The notes: generated by a model not told the origin, from the letters alone. A stretch of 64,000 bases of DNA from Arthrobacter sp. StoSoilB20 (GCF_019977295.1 NZ_AP024651.1:1116001-1180000), one strand, 5' to 3'; positions 25,573 through 34,900 are shown, counted from the first letter of the stretch. Program-made: numbers and translations.

Positions 25573-28494
25573 CTAGGCGATGACTTTCATGGCCTGCCAG
25601 CCGGTGCCGAGGCTGATCGGCGGGACGTTGCTGAGCGTTCCGCCTCCCGAGCCCGGATACAGCCACAACGTGTCTCCGATGCGGCCCAGGATGTCGTTCT
25701 TGCCGTCGCCGTCAACGTCCCGCGGACCGACCAGCGCTGTGCGGGTTCCCCAGCCCGTCCCAATCTGGGTCCATTGCAGCCAGCCCCCGGTTCCATCGCC
25801 CGGATATAGCCATAATGCGCCTGTGTCGGTTCGCCGCGCCAGTACATCTGCCTTGCCGTCGCCGTTGAAATCGCCGGTGCTGAAGATGGCATTCATGACG
25901 TCCCAGCCCCAGCCCACGGTGTAGGGAGCCCGCTGCCCTCCGGTCCCGTTTCCTTCGTAGAGCCGGAGCTCGCCGTTGCTGCGACGACCAATGAAATCGG
26001 GGATGCCATCGCCGCTGAAGTCGCCGGGTGAGAAGATCTGCGTCATGGTGCTCCATCCCGTGCTGACCTGTGTCCGTGCCCCGAAGCTCCCTGTGCCGTT
26101 GCCGGGGTAGAACCAGAGGATGTCGCCTGCGCGGGCCAGCAGATCCGGTTTACCGTCCTTGTTGAAATCACCGGGGGTGACGGTGTCAGTGATGGTGGAC
26201 CAGGCTGGTGCGGCCAGGGCGACCTGACGTGGGTCCAGTCCGCCGGAGGCATTGCCGGGGTAGAGGTACAGGGTGCCCGCAGTATCGGCGGCCAGCACGT
26301 CCGCCCGTCCGTCTCCATTGAAGTCATGGCTGGACGGCGGCCCGGCTGCCGGAACAGTGTAGGTCTGGGTGCCTACAGGCGAGGTGTTGCCGGCAGTGTC
26401 TACGCCGATGTACTTGAGCACCAGGGTGGAACTGCCCATGACCACCGGATTGGCGGGGTTGTACTTGATGTTGGTGGCCGATTCCGTGGCCGTTGGCGTG
26501 CTTCCGTTGGTGGTGTAGTAAATGGTGGCAGGTTCATTGGCCGACAGTGCGATGGTTGCTCCACTGGCCAGCGCACGACTGGTGGGGTTGGCAGTGACCG
26601 TGGGGGCGGCTGTGTCCGGCGGAATCGAATAGCTCTGAGTGCTTACCTCGGAGACGTTGCCGGCGGTATCCCTGGCGAAGTACTTCAACGTCATGGGACC
26701 GGGACCGTTGAAGGGGATGGCCGTGGTGTAGGTCAGTCCTGCCGTCAGGGGATCCGTGCCGTCCGTGGTGTAGCGGATCTCAGCCGGTTCATTCGCGGAC
26801 AAGGTGATGGTGGTTCCCGCAGCGTATTGGCCTCCCACGGGGTTGGCCGTGACCACGGGCTTGGTGACGTCCGGACCCGTGGAGTATGTCTGTGTGACCA
26901 CAGCCGATGAATTGTTCGCTGCGTCCACGGCGAAGTACTTCAGCGTCAGCGGACCATTCAGGATCAGCGGTGCCGTGTACTTGCTGCTGGCGGTGGTCGG
27001 GGTGCTTCCGTTGGTGGTGTAGTAGATGGTGGATGTTTCGTTGGCCGTCAGGGTGATCGCCTGGCCTGCGGTGTAACTTCCGCCCGGGGGCGCTGCGGTG
27101 ACTACCGGAGCCGCGGTATCAGCGCCAAGGTAGGCCTCAAACTCGGCCAAGCCGGCATTCGTAGTCCCGGAACTGACCCCGGTAATGTTCAGCCGCACCG
27201 AGCTCACCGTCTTCGCAGGAAACTTGATGGTGAGGCCGGAGCCGTTGTTGGGCAGGGCCGGTACAGCCACCGTACTTCCATCGGAGAACTGGAGGTTGCC
27301 GGCGGTGATCTGGTCAGTGAGCAAAGGTCGGTCGGACAACGTCACGGCATCGATTGTCCGGGTGGGGGAGAAGTTGTACTGGATCCAGCTGCCCGCCTTT
27401 TCCCCGGCTGACACCCACTCACGGGTGGCATCCATCGGAGCACCCCACTGGTACCCGTCGCGGGCCTTTTCCGGGCTCTGTGCGGCGGCCTTCTGTGAGG
27501 AAGCCGTGACGGTGGTGCCCGCCGATTTGGCGGCGTTGCCCACCCACTCAATGGCCGTGATGTATTGCCGTTTCAGCCACTCGTCATACGGGGAATCCGG
27601 ACAGCCCTCACCGGGGGTGCTGCAGATATACATGTCGAAGTCGGAGAACCGGACAAAGGTATCCACTTTGGCCGTCAGTTCTGCCCCCGTCACGTTCTGG
27701 GCATACTCGTCAATGACGTAGGCGTCATAGGCGAGGGAAGTGTGCGGCCCGGTGTAGCTGCGGGTTGCGAGCTGGGCGAATTTTGCGGTGGCCCAGTGGT
27801 CGCTGTGGTCATAGGGGCTGTTGAAGTTCCCGGTCCAGTCCTGGGTGCGGAAAGTGGTGGGCTGGAAGTTCGCCACAAGCCGGTTCAACGCCGACTGGAA
27901 CTGGGACTTGGTGAACGTCGCTGCATTATCCACGGGGCGGATGGAGGAAAGCCGGCCATCCCAGAGTTTCAGGATGCTCTGGCTGTTGTAGGCGGCGCTG
28001 CCCAAGCCGTTCGGAAAGCCGTCCGGCAGCCGCATGTACACCACAGAGACGTTGGGAGCGCCGTTGAGGGTCCGCATTGTCAGCGGACGCCCCGGTACGC
28101 CGGCGTCTGAGGTCGTCCAGCTGTTGGAGACGCCGGCCATTTTGGCGTAGCTTGCCTGGATGCCCGATTCGAGGCTGCGCCAGTACGTTGCTCCCTCGCC
28201 GGCCTCACCTGCTGTGGTGAAAACCGTTTGGACACAACGCTTGGCTTGGATGTCCCGCATGAAGTCAGGGCTGAGGAAGAGCAGGTCATCGTCCGTATGG
28301 GCAACGATCTGCATGGCACCACCCGTGCCCGCACAGGGCGGTTCGGCGGCGGTTGCCACAGATGCAGTGGTGAGGACCAGAGAGCCCATCACCATGGCGG
28401 GGCCGAGCAGAAAGCCCAGGACCCAGCGATGGAACGAAGTGCGGATAGTAGTACGTAGGGGTCGACTGGCGTATTTTGGACGGTCCACAACCAT
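25573..28494 (-). CDS. Large secreted protein: PIG-L deacetylase, three chitobiase-like repeats, FG-GAP repeats
   Basis: A 973-residue exported protein with a signal peptide of about 50 residues. Residues about 55-305 form a PIG-L/LmbE-type N-acetylglucosamine deacetylase domain; the metal motif reads HTDDD (family usual HPDDE or HQDDD) and DHSDH appears later. Residues about 310-455 resemble a discoidin-like sandwich. Three repeats with YYTTNGSTPT or YTTDGTDP follow, typical of the chitobiase/hexosaminidase C-terminal fold, and then about four FG-GAP/VCBS repeats (DFNGDGRADVL) at the C-terminus. Start ATG has AAAGGAG upstream. The build suggests a surface or secreted enzyme acting on an amino-sugar polymer; the substrate is unproven. 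Confidence 0.85.
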   Translation of the reverse strand: MVVDRPKYASRPLRTTIRTSFHRWVLGFLLGPAMVMGSLVLTTASVATAAEPPCAGTGGAMQIVAHTDDDLLFLSPDFMRDIQAKRCVQTVFTTAGEAGEGATYWRSLESGIQASYAKMAGVSNSWTTSDAGVPGRPLTMRTLNGAPNVSVVYMRLPDGFPNGLGSAAYNSQSILKLWDGRLSSIRPVDNAATFTKSQFQSALNRLVANFQPTTFRTQDWTGNFNSPYDHSDHWATAKFAQLATRSYTGPHTSLAYDAYVIDEYAQNVTGAELTAKVDTFVRFSDFDMYICSTPGEGCPDSPYDEWLKRQYITAIEWVGNAAKSAGTTVTASSQKAAAQSPEKARDGYQWGAPMDATREWVSAGEKAGSWIQYNFSPTRTIDAVTLSDRPLLTDQITAGNLQFSDGSTVAVPALPNNGSGLTIKFPAKTVSSVRLNITGVSSGTTNAGLAEFEAYLGADTAAPVVTAAPPGGSYTAGQAITLTANETSTIYYTTNGSTPTTASSKYTAPLILNGPLTLKYFAVDAANNSSAVVTQTYSTGPDVTKPVVTANPVGGQYAAGTTITLSANEPAEIRYTTDGTDPLTAGLTYTTAIPFNGPGPMTLKYFARDTAGNVSEVSTQSYSIPPDTAAPTVTANPTSRALASGATIALSANEPATIYYTTNGSTPTATESATNIKYNPANPVVMGSSTLVLKYIGVDTAGNTSPVGTQTYTVPAAGPPSSHDFNGDGRADVLAADTAGTLYLYPGNASGGLDPRQVALAAPAWSTITDTVTPGDFNKDGKPDLLARAGDILWFYPGNGTGSFGARTQVSTGWSTMTQIFSPGDFSGDGIPDFIGRRSNGELRLYEGNGTGGQRAPYTVGWGWDVMNAIFSTGDFNGDGKADVLARRTDTGALWLYPGDGTGGWLQWTQIGTGWGTRTALVGPRDVDGDGKNDILGRIGDTLWLYPGSGGGTLSNVPPISLGTGWQAMKVIA

Positions 28495-28614
28495 GCTCCT
28501 TTGAGCAGATGTTGGGCCCCCCAGCCGGCAAACTTACGACGCCCGCGGACGTCATTGCAGATGAAGTTGGTACTGGCTGAACTTCCAGCGAGGCTGAAAG
28601 CGATGCAGTGAGCG

Positions 28615-29406
28615 CTACTGTACTCCACCAGGACGAGCCTGGGTAGGGTGCCGGCACACTTGGACAAAGGAGCTGAAAAGTACAAGCCGGTCCGAGTCGG
28701 CAAGCTGCGAAACCTCCGGGTGCCACTGAACGGAAGCAACCCACCGCGACGGATCTTCCAGCGCCTCCACCGTGCCGTCGTCGGCGATCGCCGTGACCAC
28801 CAGGCCTTCCCCTACGCGGGCCACCGCCTGGTGATGCCCGGAGGCGACCTTGATGGTGGAGCCTTCGGGGGAGCCATGGAGTGCAGCGGCCTTGGAGCCG
28901 GGGGAGAGCCGGACATCATGCCAAGCCCATTCGCTGGCCCCCGGGTTGCCAGGGCCCAGGCTGCTGTGCGTCACCGAGGTAACGGCCATGTCCTGGGTCA
29001 AGGTCCCCCCGTACAGCACATTCAGGAGTTGGTGGCCGCGGCAGATTCCCAAAAGTGGCAGGCCGGCATCAATGGTTGCGCGGGCAACGTCAATGTCCAG
29101 GTGGTCCTGCTCCTGGTTCACGTCATAGAGCGCGTCCTCGGGATCCTGGCCATACAGGCGGGGGTCGATGTCGCCGCCGCCGGGCAGCAGCACGCCGTCG
29201 AGTCTTTGCATTTCGGCCGCCAATCGGCCGGCACTGTCCGCCGAGACCGGAGTCAGCAGCACCGGCTGCGCGCCGGCCTCGCGCAGCAGTTCCACAATGA
29301 AAGTGAAGAGCTGATTGGCTGCACCCACCCTGGCGTCCGGGGTGTCCGAACTGCTGAGCCTGATCGGAACACCGATGCGCGGACGGCCCACTTCTGAACT
29401 CTTCAT
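28615..29406 (-). CDS. Gamma-glutamyl-gamma-aminobutyrate hydrolase-like peptidase C26
   Basis: This 263-residue class I glutamine-amidotransferase-fold enzyme has the nucleophile elbow LGICRGHQ (C122), the LPGGGDIDP loop and the C-terminal WHPE that supplies the His/Glu of the triad. PuuD-type members cleave gamma-glutamyl-GABA in putrescine breakdown. It stands alone here, so another gamma-glutamyl amide is possible. The start ATG at 29406 is preferred to an in-frame upstream ATG at 29433. It is divergent from the LOG-family gene. Confidence 0.85.
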   Translation of the reverse strand: MKSSEVGRPRIGVPIRLSSSDTPDARVGAANQLFTFIVELLREAGAQPVLLTPVSADSAGRLAAEMQRLDGVLLPGGGDIDPRLYGQDPEDALYDVNQEQDHLDIDVARATIDAGLPLLGICRGHQLLNVLYGGTLTQDMAVTSVTHSSLGPGNPGASEWAWHDVRLSPGSKAAALHGSPEGSTIKVASGHHQAVARVGEGLVVTAIADDGTVEALEDPSRWVASVQWHPEVSQLADSDRLVLFSSFVQVCRHPTQARPGGVQ

Positions 29407-29480
29407 GCTCCATGATGCACCGGGCAACAGCACCGCACGTAAAAGCCGGCGTCATGCCCGGCCGATACTACGCTGAAACC

Positions 29481-30620
29481 ATGAATCGCACCGGACCCCT
29501 GAACCCGAGCCCGCGGACACTGGATGTAGAAAGCGTGCTCCACTTCGAGAACCTGGTCACCGGGGGAGCCGGGTCCATGAGCGGCTGGCATGCACAGTCA
29601 CTGGACCTGAGGGGCCACGCCAAGGAGCTTAAGACCATGGACGCCCAAGGCGCGATCTTCCTGGGATGTACCTTCGACGACGGCGTGGAAGAGAGCCTGC
29701 GGCGACGCGGAGCGCTCATCTTCCCCAAGCTGGCCGGTGTGCCTTTCAACCCCTACCGCAACGGCCTGTACACAGCAGCGGAACTCTACCCGGACATCTC
29801 CTCCACAGAGTATGAATCCACCCTGGACGCCCGGGTCTACCAGTGGAGCATCATTCCCGGGCAACGGGGAAACCTGGACGCCACCCTCGCCGCTGCCCTG
29901 CACGACCACGCAATCGGCGACGCCCTGGACGAACTCCTGGACACCGGGGCCCTCGCCGGGACCAAAGTCGTGGGCGTCATGGGCGGACACGCCGCCCAGC
30001 GCGGCACCAGCGAATTCGCCGACGCCGCCCGCCTGGGCCGCCTGCTCGCCCAGGCTGGTTTTGGGGTCGCCACCGGCGGGGGACCCGGGGCCATGGAGGC
30101 AGCCAACCTGGGCGCCTACTTGAGCCGGATCCCCGACGCCGATGCTGCGGCCGAGCTCGAAACCCTCGCCGAAGTCCCCGGGTTCAGGCCCTCGGTGACG
30201 GCCTGGGCGCGGCTGGCGGCCGCCGTCGTCGAACGCCATCCCGATGGTGCGCCCACGCTGGGCATTCCCACCTGGTTTTACGGACACGAGCCACCAAACC
30301 TGTTCGCCACGCACATTGCCAAATACTTTGCCAACGCCGTCCGGGAAGCCATCCTGCTGGAGCTGTGCACCGGAGGGACTGTCTTCCTTCCCGGTGCCGC
30401 CGGAACGGTGCAGGAGATTTTCCAGGACGCCTGCGAGAACTACTACGGAGCGCCCCAAACCATCAGTCCCATGGTGTTGGTGGGCCGCGAACACTGGGAG
30501 CGGACACTGCCCGCATGGCCCATGCTGCAGAGCCTTGCCGCGGGAAAACCCATGGCGGAGAAGATCTTCCTGGTGGACACCGTGGAGGATGCGCTCGCAG
30601 TGGTGGCCGGCGCGGCATGA
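29481..30620 (+). CDS. LOG family (lysine-decarboxylase-like) Rossmann protein, long form
   Basis: The 379-residue protein shows the LOG-family nucleotide pocket: VGVMGGHAAQRG, GGGPGAMEAANLGAY (the usual PGGxGTxxE partner appears later as LPGAAGTVQEIF) and a C-terminal dehydrogenase-like tail. Short LOG proteins release cytokinin-type bases from nucleotides; long members such as this are less characterised nucleotide 5'-monophosphate nucleosidases. ATG 29481 is chosen since TACGCT (29469-29474) precedes it by six bases (possible leaderless mRNA), rather than the upstream ATG at 29412. Confidence 0.82.
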   Translation: MNRTGPLNPSPRTLDVESVLHFENLVTGGAGSMSGWHAQSLDLRGHAKELKTMDAQGAIFLGCTFDDGVEESLRRRGALIFPKLAGVPFNPYRNGLYTAAELYPDISSTEYESTLDARVYQWSIIPGQRGNLDATLAAALHDHAIGDALDELLDTGALAGTKVVGVMGGHAAQRGTSEFADAARLGRLLAQAGFGVATGGGPGAMEAANLGAYLSRIPDADAAAELETLAEVPGFRPSVTAWARLAAAVVERHPDGAPTLGIPTWFYGHEPPNLFATHIAKYFANAVREAILLELCTGGTVFLPGAAGTVQEIFQDACENYYGAPQTISPMVLVGREHWERTLPAWPMLQSLAAGKPMAEKIFLVDTVEDALAVVAGAA

Positions 30621-30627
30621 GGTGCGC

Positions 30628-31590
30628 CTAGAAGTCCTTGCTGCACGGACCTGAGCCGAGTTGGGCCAGGCCGGTCCTGTCGCCGGCAGCGTATTGCCGC
30701 ACCCAGGACGCCTGGTCAAACATCAGTTGGCGGGGATCGTCCACGTGGTCAAGGCCCACCAGATGTCCCAGCTCATGCATGATCACCGCTACACCGATCT
30801 CCTTCCCCTCGGAGGTGTCCACGATGCCGGCGAACTGCGGCGCGTCAAGGGAAACAGTGCCAGTGACATAGGCCTTGTATCCGTTGCTCAATCCAATCGA
30901 GGAGCTCCCACCCAGGCCCACGGTTTGGCCGGTCAGGCGGGGTACTTGCTCCGGCGTGCTCCAGGCGATCAGGACGGGCGCCCACCGGTCACCGTATCTG
31001 GCCGGCTGGTACCCCTGCCTGTTGGTGGAGGGGACCTCTGAAGAGGGACCGTCATAGATGAATTTCAAACCCGTGGCCACGCTGGCCTGCCGGATGGCCT
31101 CTTCCACCAACAGCTGCCAGGAGGGATCGGCCAGGTCCGAGTTCACCACGTAATGGATGGGCCTGCAGGGGGAATACGCCAAGGGGGTGCCGTCCTCTTT
31201 CACGGCGAGGAACTTGTAGGAAGTGCTGGTCCGGTTCACGGGCGCCGGGGTTCCCAGCGGTGCATCTGCCTCTTCCAAACCTGGCACAGGGTCCTGGCGT
31301 TGCCCGAACGGAACCAGCCCGGGCCGGGGCGCCTGGCTCTGCGTCGCGGAGGAGCCGTACAGGAACCGCTGGAGGTCGCCGCTGAAATAGGCCCCCGCAC
31401 ATACCAGGCCCAGGATGCCCAGGAAGAACAGGATGGCCGCGATGCTGCTGTGCTTGATGGGAGGTGTCGGCGTGGGCTCCGGCGCGTAGTGATGGAGGCT
31501 GTCCAGGGGATCATTTGGGGGATCATTTGAGGGATCATGGGGGCGGCGGGGATCGGGGTCCTGCCACTGGGGCGGCCCGTAAGGTTCCAT
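30628..31590 (-). CDS. Membrane-anchored zinc metalloprotease (matrixin-like), copy 1
   Basis: A 320-residue type II membrane protein: a Pro/Asp/His-rich cytoplasmic head of about 45 residues, one transmembrane helix, a spacer with VPGLEEADAPLG, then a catalytic domain with YKFLAVKEDGTPLAYSPCRPIHYVVN and the zinc site HELGHLVGLDHVDD (HExxHxxGxxH). The downstream Met-turn region reads RQLMF. Two conserved cysteines flank the domain (SPCRP and GPCSKD). It is a clear paralogue of the next gene (31699-32589). ATG 31590 has AGGGGG upstream; an earlier in-frame ATG at 31656 is possible. The substrate is unknown. Confidence 0.82.
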   Translation of the reverse strand: MEPYGPPQWQDPDPRRPHDPSNDPPNDPLDSLHHYAPEPTPTPPIKHSSIAAILFFLGILGLVCAGAYFSGDLQRFLYGSSATQSQAPRPGLVPFGQRQDPVPGLEEADAPLGTPAPVNRTSTSYKFLAVKEDGTPLAYSPCRPIHYVVNSDLADPSWQLLVEEAIRQASVATGLKFIYDGPSSEVPSTNRQGYQPARYGDRWAPVLIAWSTPEQVPRLTGQTVGLGGSSSIGLSNGYKAYVTGTVSLDAPQFAGIVDTSEGKEIGVAVIMHELGHLVGLDHVDDPRQLMFDQASWVRQYAAGDRTGLAQLGSGPCSKDF

Positions 31591-31698
31591 GGAACCCCCT
31601 GACGTCGAGGCTGCGACGGGAGGTGGGGCGCCGCCGTCGGCCGTAATCGCCAGCATAGGGCCGGACGGGCCGGGAGTCCATGGCCAGGGAACGGGCTC

Positions 31699-32589
31699 TC
31701 AGATGTCCTTGCGGCAGGGGGCTGAGGCAAGGAGGTGCAGGCCCGTCAGGTCGCCCGCGGCAAGACCGTCAGGGGCGCCGATCTCGGGATACATCAATTG
31801 GACCGGGTCATCAACGTGGTCCAAACCCATGACGTGCCCCAATTCGTGCTGCATGACCGCCAGAACGTAGTCTGCTCCTTCAGGGCTGGCGAGGAGTTCG
31901 GAGACCTGGGGTGTGTCCAGCTCCAGGCTGCCCGTGATGTAGCTTTTGGGTCCTTTGTTGAGCGAATACATGGTGCTGCCGCCGGTACCAATGACTTTGT
32001 CCGCCAACGCCGGTGCCGCTTCAGGGGTGGTCCACGAAATCAGCAGGGGAGCCCAACGATCGCCGTATTTGGCCGGTTGATAGGGCTCCCGGCGGTCCAC
32101 CGGCAACTCGTCGGTGGTGCCGTCGTTGATGAACCGGATCCCGGAAGCGGCGGAGACGTTGGCGATCGCCGTCTCCAGCAGGGCATCGGAGCCCTCCGGC
32201 GCGGAGGCATTGTTCACCACGTAGTGCAACGGCCGGCAGGGCGAGTACCCCACCGGAGTGCCGTCGTCGTTGGTGGCCAGGAACTTATATGAACTGTTGA
32301 TGGTGGCGGGCGGCGCCGGCGGGGCCAGCGGGGCGTCCGCCTCCTCCAGCCCGGGAGGCGGGGCGTCTTCCGCGCGTGCGGGCGCGGCCTGCTTTTGCGC
32401 GCCCGGCGCTGCTCCAGGGACGCTCAGACCCGGGAAAAGGGCCGTGATCCGTGGGTCGCCATGCAGATAGCCGCTGACCAGCACTGCCACTACAGCGGCA
32501 ACTGCGGCCATGAGCACACCCCGCAGAATGCGCCACACTGTACCGGCACGCCGGTGTCTGGGCGCACGCGTTTCCCGCTCTGAGTCCAC
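31699..32589 (-). CDS. Membrane-anchored zinc metalloprotease (matrixin-like), copy 2
   Basis: The 296-residue paralogue of the adjacent gene has a short basic head, one transmembrane helix (about 22-45), a linker with PPGLEEADAPLAPP and the same catalytic core: YKFLATNDDGTPVGYSPCRP, HELGHVMGLDHVDD and the Met-turn VQLMYPE, a better match to the astacin/matrixin Met-turn than copy 1. The start is GTG, with GGAG five bases upstream. The two copies are separated by 108 bp and share the EEADAPL linker, so they arose by tandem duplication. Confidence 0.84.
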   Translation of the reverse strand: MDSERETRAPRHRRAGTVWRILRGVLMAAVAAVVAVLVSGYLHGDPRITALFPGLSVPGAAPGAQKQAAPARAEDAPPPGLEEADAPLAPPAPPATINSSYKFLATNDDGTPVGYSPCRPLHYVVNNASAPEGSDALLETAIANVSAASGIRFINDGTTDELPVDRREPYQPAKYGDRWAPLLISWTTPEAAPALADKVIGTGGSTMYSLNKGPKSYITGSLELDTPQVSELLASPEGADYVLAVMQHELGHVMGLDHVDDPVQLMYPEIGAPDGLAAGDLTGLHLLASAPCRKDI

Positions 32590-32673
32590 GGTTCTCCATT
32601 CCTCACGCCCTGGTCACGCGGGGCAGCGCGGAGGACGAACCAACATTACGGGCTGCGGGGGGAGCCGTCCAAA

Positions 32674-33837
32674 CTAGACGATGGTGGCGCCGAACACCAG
32701 GCCCAGCCCGTAGGTGGCGGCAGCTGCTCCCAACCCGATCGCGAGCTGGCGCAGGCCGCGGCTCAGCGGCGAGGTTCCGGACAGCAAGCCCACGACGGCG
32801 CCGGTCGCCAGAAGCGCGACGCCCACCAAAGCGCCGGCCACTACCAAGGCGGCGAAGCCGGTCATCCCAAAAATGAAAGGCAGGATGGGAACGATGGCGC
32901 CGGAGGCGAAGAAGCAGAAACTGGACATTGCCGCGCCCCACGCCGAGCCAACGGATTCGTGCTCATCGGTGGCAGGCTTCTCAGGCTGCAAGGAAAGGCT
33001 GGGATCGCAATCGCAGCTGAACAAGCCCATGCGCTCCGCGGCCCGGTGCTCTGCGGCCTCACGCGTCATTCCGCGGGCTAGGTAGACCAAGACCAACTCG
33101 TTGTGCTCGATGTCCAGGGACGGTGCGGCCGTGAGGGTGGCTTGCGTTGGCAACGTAGCGTTGAGCAGTTCGCGCTGGGAGCGGACCGAGACGTATTCCC
33201 CGGCGCCCATGGACAACGCGCCAGCCAATAAGCCTGCCACGCCGCTCATCAGCACCACGGGACTGGGCACACCTGTGGCGGCCATGCCCATGACCAGCGA
33301 AAGGTTGCTCACCAAACCGTCGTTGGCGCCGAAGACCGCGGCCCGGAAAGTTCCGGAGAGCCTGTTCCGTCCCCGCGTTGCCAGGCCACGGACAACTTCC
33401 TCGTGGATCTGCTCGTCAGCCACCATGGCAGGAGTTGCTGCGGGTTCGGTGCCGTAAGGGGAGCGGCCCTCTGCGCGCTGGGCCAGGGCGAGTACGAAGA
33501 CTGATCCGAAGTTGCGGGCCAGGAAGCCCAGGAACTGGCTCCGGGCAGATGCTGCCTTGGGCATTCCGGCGTGCTCGCCCAGGAGCTTGAGCCAGTGGGC
33601 CTCGTGGCGGCCTTCGGCCTCGGCCAGAGCCAGCAGGATTTGGCGCTCTTCTCCATCGCGTCGCTGGGCCAGTTCGCGGTAGACGGCGGCTTCGGCCCGC
33701 TCGTCGGCCAGGTACTGCCGCCAGCGGCGGATGTCCGAGGACGTGGGATGCTGCGAGGCGTTGCCGGGGTCTGCTGTTTCGGGGGCGGGGTCCGGAGCGG
33801 GGCTCGACGAACCGTGGGATTCCTGGTGCTTTTGCAC
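32674..33837 (-). CDS. Ferritin-like/VIT1 fusion iron or manganese transporter (MbfA-like)
   Basis: The 387-residue protein joins an N-terminal rubrerythrin-like four-helix domain (about 25-165; ligand pattern DERAEAAVYRELA, EAEGRHEAHW, DEQIHEE) to a C-terminal VIT1/CCC1 domain with about five transmembrane helices (AVFGANDGLVSNLSLVMGMA, GALSMGAGEYVSVRSQRE). Proteins of this layout (MbfA) export iron across the membrane in bacteria; vacuolar VIT1 moves Fe/Mn. The GTG start is backed by AGGAG with a five-base spacer. Codons upstream are open but lack coding character. A CDCD motif lies in the cytoplasmic loop. Confidence 0.88.
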   Translation of the reverse strand: MQKHQESHGSSSPAPDPAPETADPGNASQHPTSSDIRRWRQYLADERAEAAVYRELAQRRDGEERQILLALAEAEGRHEAHWLKLLGEHAGMPKAASARSQFLGFLARNFGSVFVLALAQRAEGRSPYGTEPAATPAMVADEQIHEEVVRGLATRGRNRLSGTFRAAVFGANDGLVSNLSLVMGMAATGVPSPVVLMSGVAGLLAGALSMGAGEYVSVRSQRELLNATLPTQATLTAAPSLDIEHNELVLVYLARGMTREAAEHRAAERMGLFSCDCDPSLSLQPEKPATDEHESVGSAWGAAMSSFCFFASGAIVPILPFIFGMTGFAALVVAGALVGVALLATGAVVGLLSGTSPLSRGLRQLAIGLGAAAATYGLGLVFGATIV

Positions 33838-34066
33838 TTTTTCTCCTGTGCTGGGTGGGGTAGTTGCGGCCCCATTGCACGCCCCACTGTACCGCGTATT
33901 TGCGCGGTTTTTTGGCCGGTATTCCTCAATCGGAATGTTCGGCGCACCGTAATTTTGGGCCCTTGACCCTCGCCTGCGCCGGTGCTCAGATGGAAGGACA
34001 GGGGCGGGGCCCACCCCGCACACGGTCACCAGGGCTTTGAGCGGCCCGCGAGACGGAGGTTGCACC

Positions 34067-34258
34067 ATGGACACCACCGAATCACACGCCAACCACCCGG
34101 AACGGACCACCATTGAGTCCGACCCGGCCTACGATTACGCCGAAGACCAGCCAGTGGACGAACCCTGGGTAGAGGAAGTAGACGCCCCGGAGGACGACGA
34201 ACGCGTGGTTCCCCTGGACGAGTCTGAAGAATTCCGCGAGGAAGACGAAGAGATCTAG
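34067..34258 (+). CDS. Small very acidic protein, hypothetical
   Basis: A 63-residue protein, about 40% Asp plus Glu, with no hydrophobic segment and a run of acidic residues to the end (EEFREEDEEI). It is probably disordered in isolation. ATG 34067 follows GGAGG (34055-34059) with seven bases between. Its last four bases overlap the stop of the convergent minus-strand gene. The family is not recognised. Confidence 0.6.
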   Translation: MDTTESHANHPERTTIESDPAYDYAEDQPVDEPWVEEVDAPEDDERVVPLDESEEFREEDEEI

Positions 34259-34572
34259 GACGGGTCCTGGTCGGTGAGGGTGTAGTGCTGCTGCGCACCC
34301 GCCCGTTGGCCGACGGCGGCAACAGTCACCGTGAGGGTCCTGGTCGGCCCGCACCAGCGGGTGGGCCTGACGGCCCGGGCCAACGCCCCCGCGATCAGGT
34401 GCGGTTGGGGATGGCGGAACTTTGCCGTTCCAGCTTTTGCCACGATCGTCACCGTGCCGAGGAAGAGATCGACGGCGGGAATCACCGCGACCGTCGAGGC
34501 AACGGGGGCCGTGGGCTTGGAAATTGCCGGGTCTGATGAGTCGGCCGGGGTGGTAGTGCCTTGGTACGGCAA
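34255..34572 (-). CDS. Hypothetical protein, 105 residues
   Basis: The TTG start at 34572 is preceded by AAGGAG seven bases away, the main support for this gene. The protein has an unstructured T/S/P/A-rich head, a hydrophobic middle (STVAVIPAVDLFLGTVTIVA) and no recognised domain. It converges on the small acidic gene with a 4-base overlap. Function unknown, and the call is tentative. Confidence 0.45.
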   Translation of the reverse strand: MPYQGTTTPADSSDPAISKPTAPVASTVAVIPAVDLFLGTVTIVAKAGTAKFRHPQPHLIAGALARAVRPTRWCGPTRTLTVTVAAVGQRAGAQQHYTLTDQDPS

Positions 34573-34744
34573 GGGACTTCTCCTTGGGGAGTGCTCTTGC
34601 CCGCTCGGTTGTCTCTGGTCCGGGACGGGCCGCTTCCTCATCCGAACCACCCGTGAACATGGGGTTGGTGTGTGGCCAGTCGGAGCTTGGCACCACATCT
34701 CTTGAAGCTGGGACAACCTTACCGCACACCACCCACCCCCTCCC

Positions 34745-34900
34745 TCCCTCCCGTTGTGAGGCCTGCTCTGCGGGCTTTGGCGAGGTTTTGGGGAGCAAAG
34801 CGGGCCACGCAACGCCCTCTTCCCTCCCGTTGTGAGGCCTGCTCTGCGGGCTTTGGCGAGGTTTTAGGGAGCAAAGCGGGCCACGCAACGCCCTCTTCCC
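34745..34900. repeat. Direct tandem duplication, period 76 bp
   Basis: Positions 34745-34824 are repeated at 34821-34900 with one mismatch (TTTTGGGGAGC versus TTTTAGGGAGC). It is non-coding and lies in the 410-bp space 34573-34982, which otherwise holds only the terminator of the symporter gene; I see no gene there. Confidence 0.92.
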
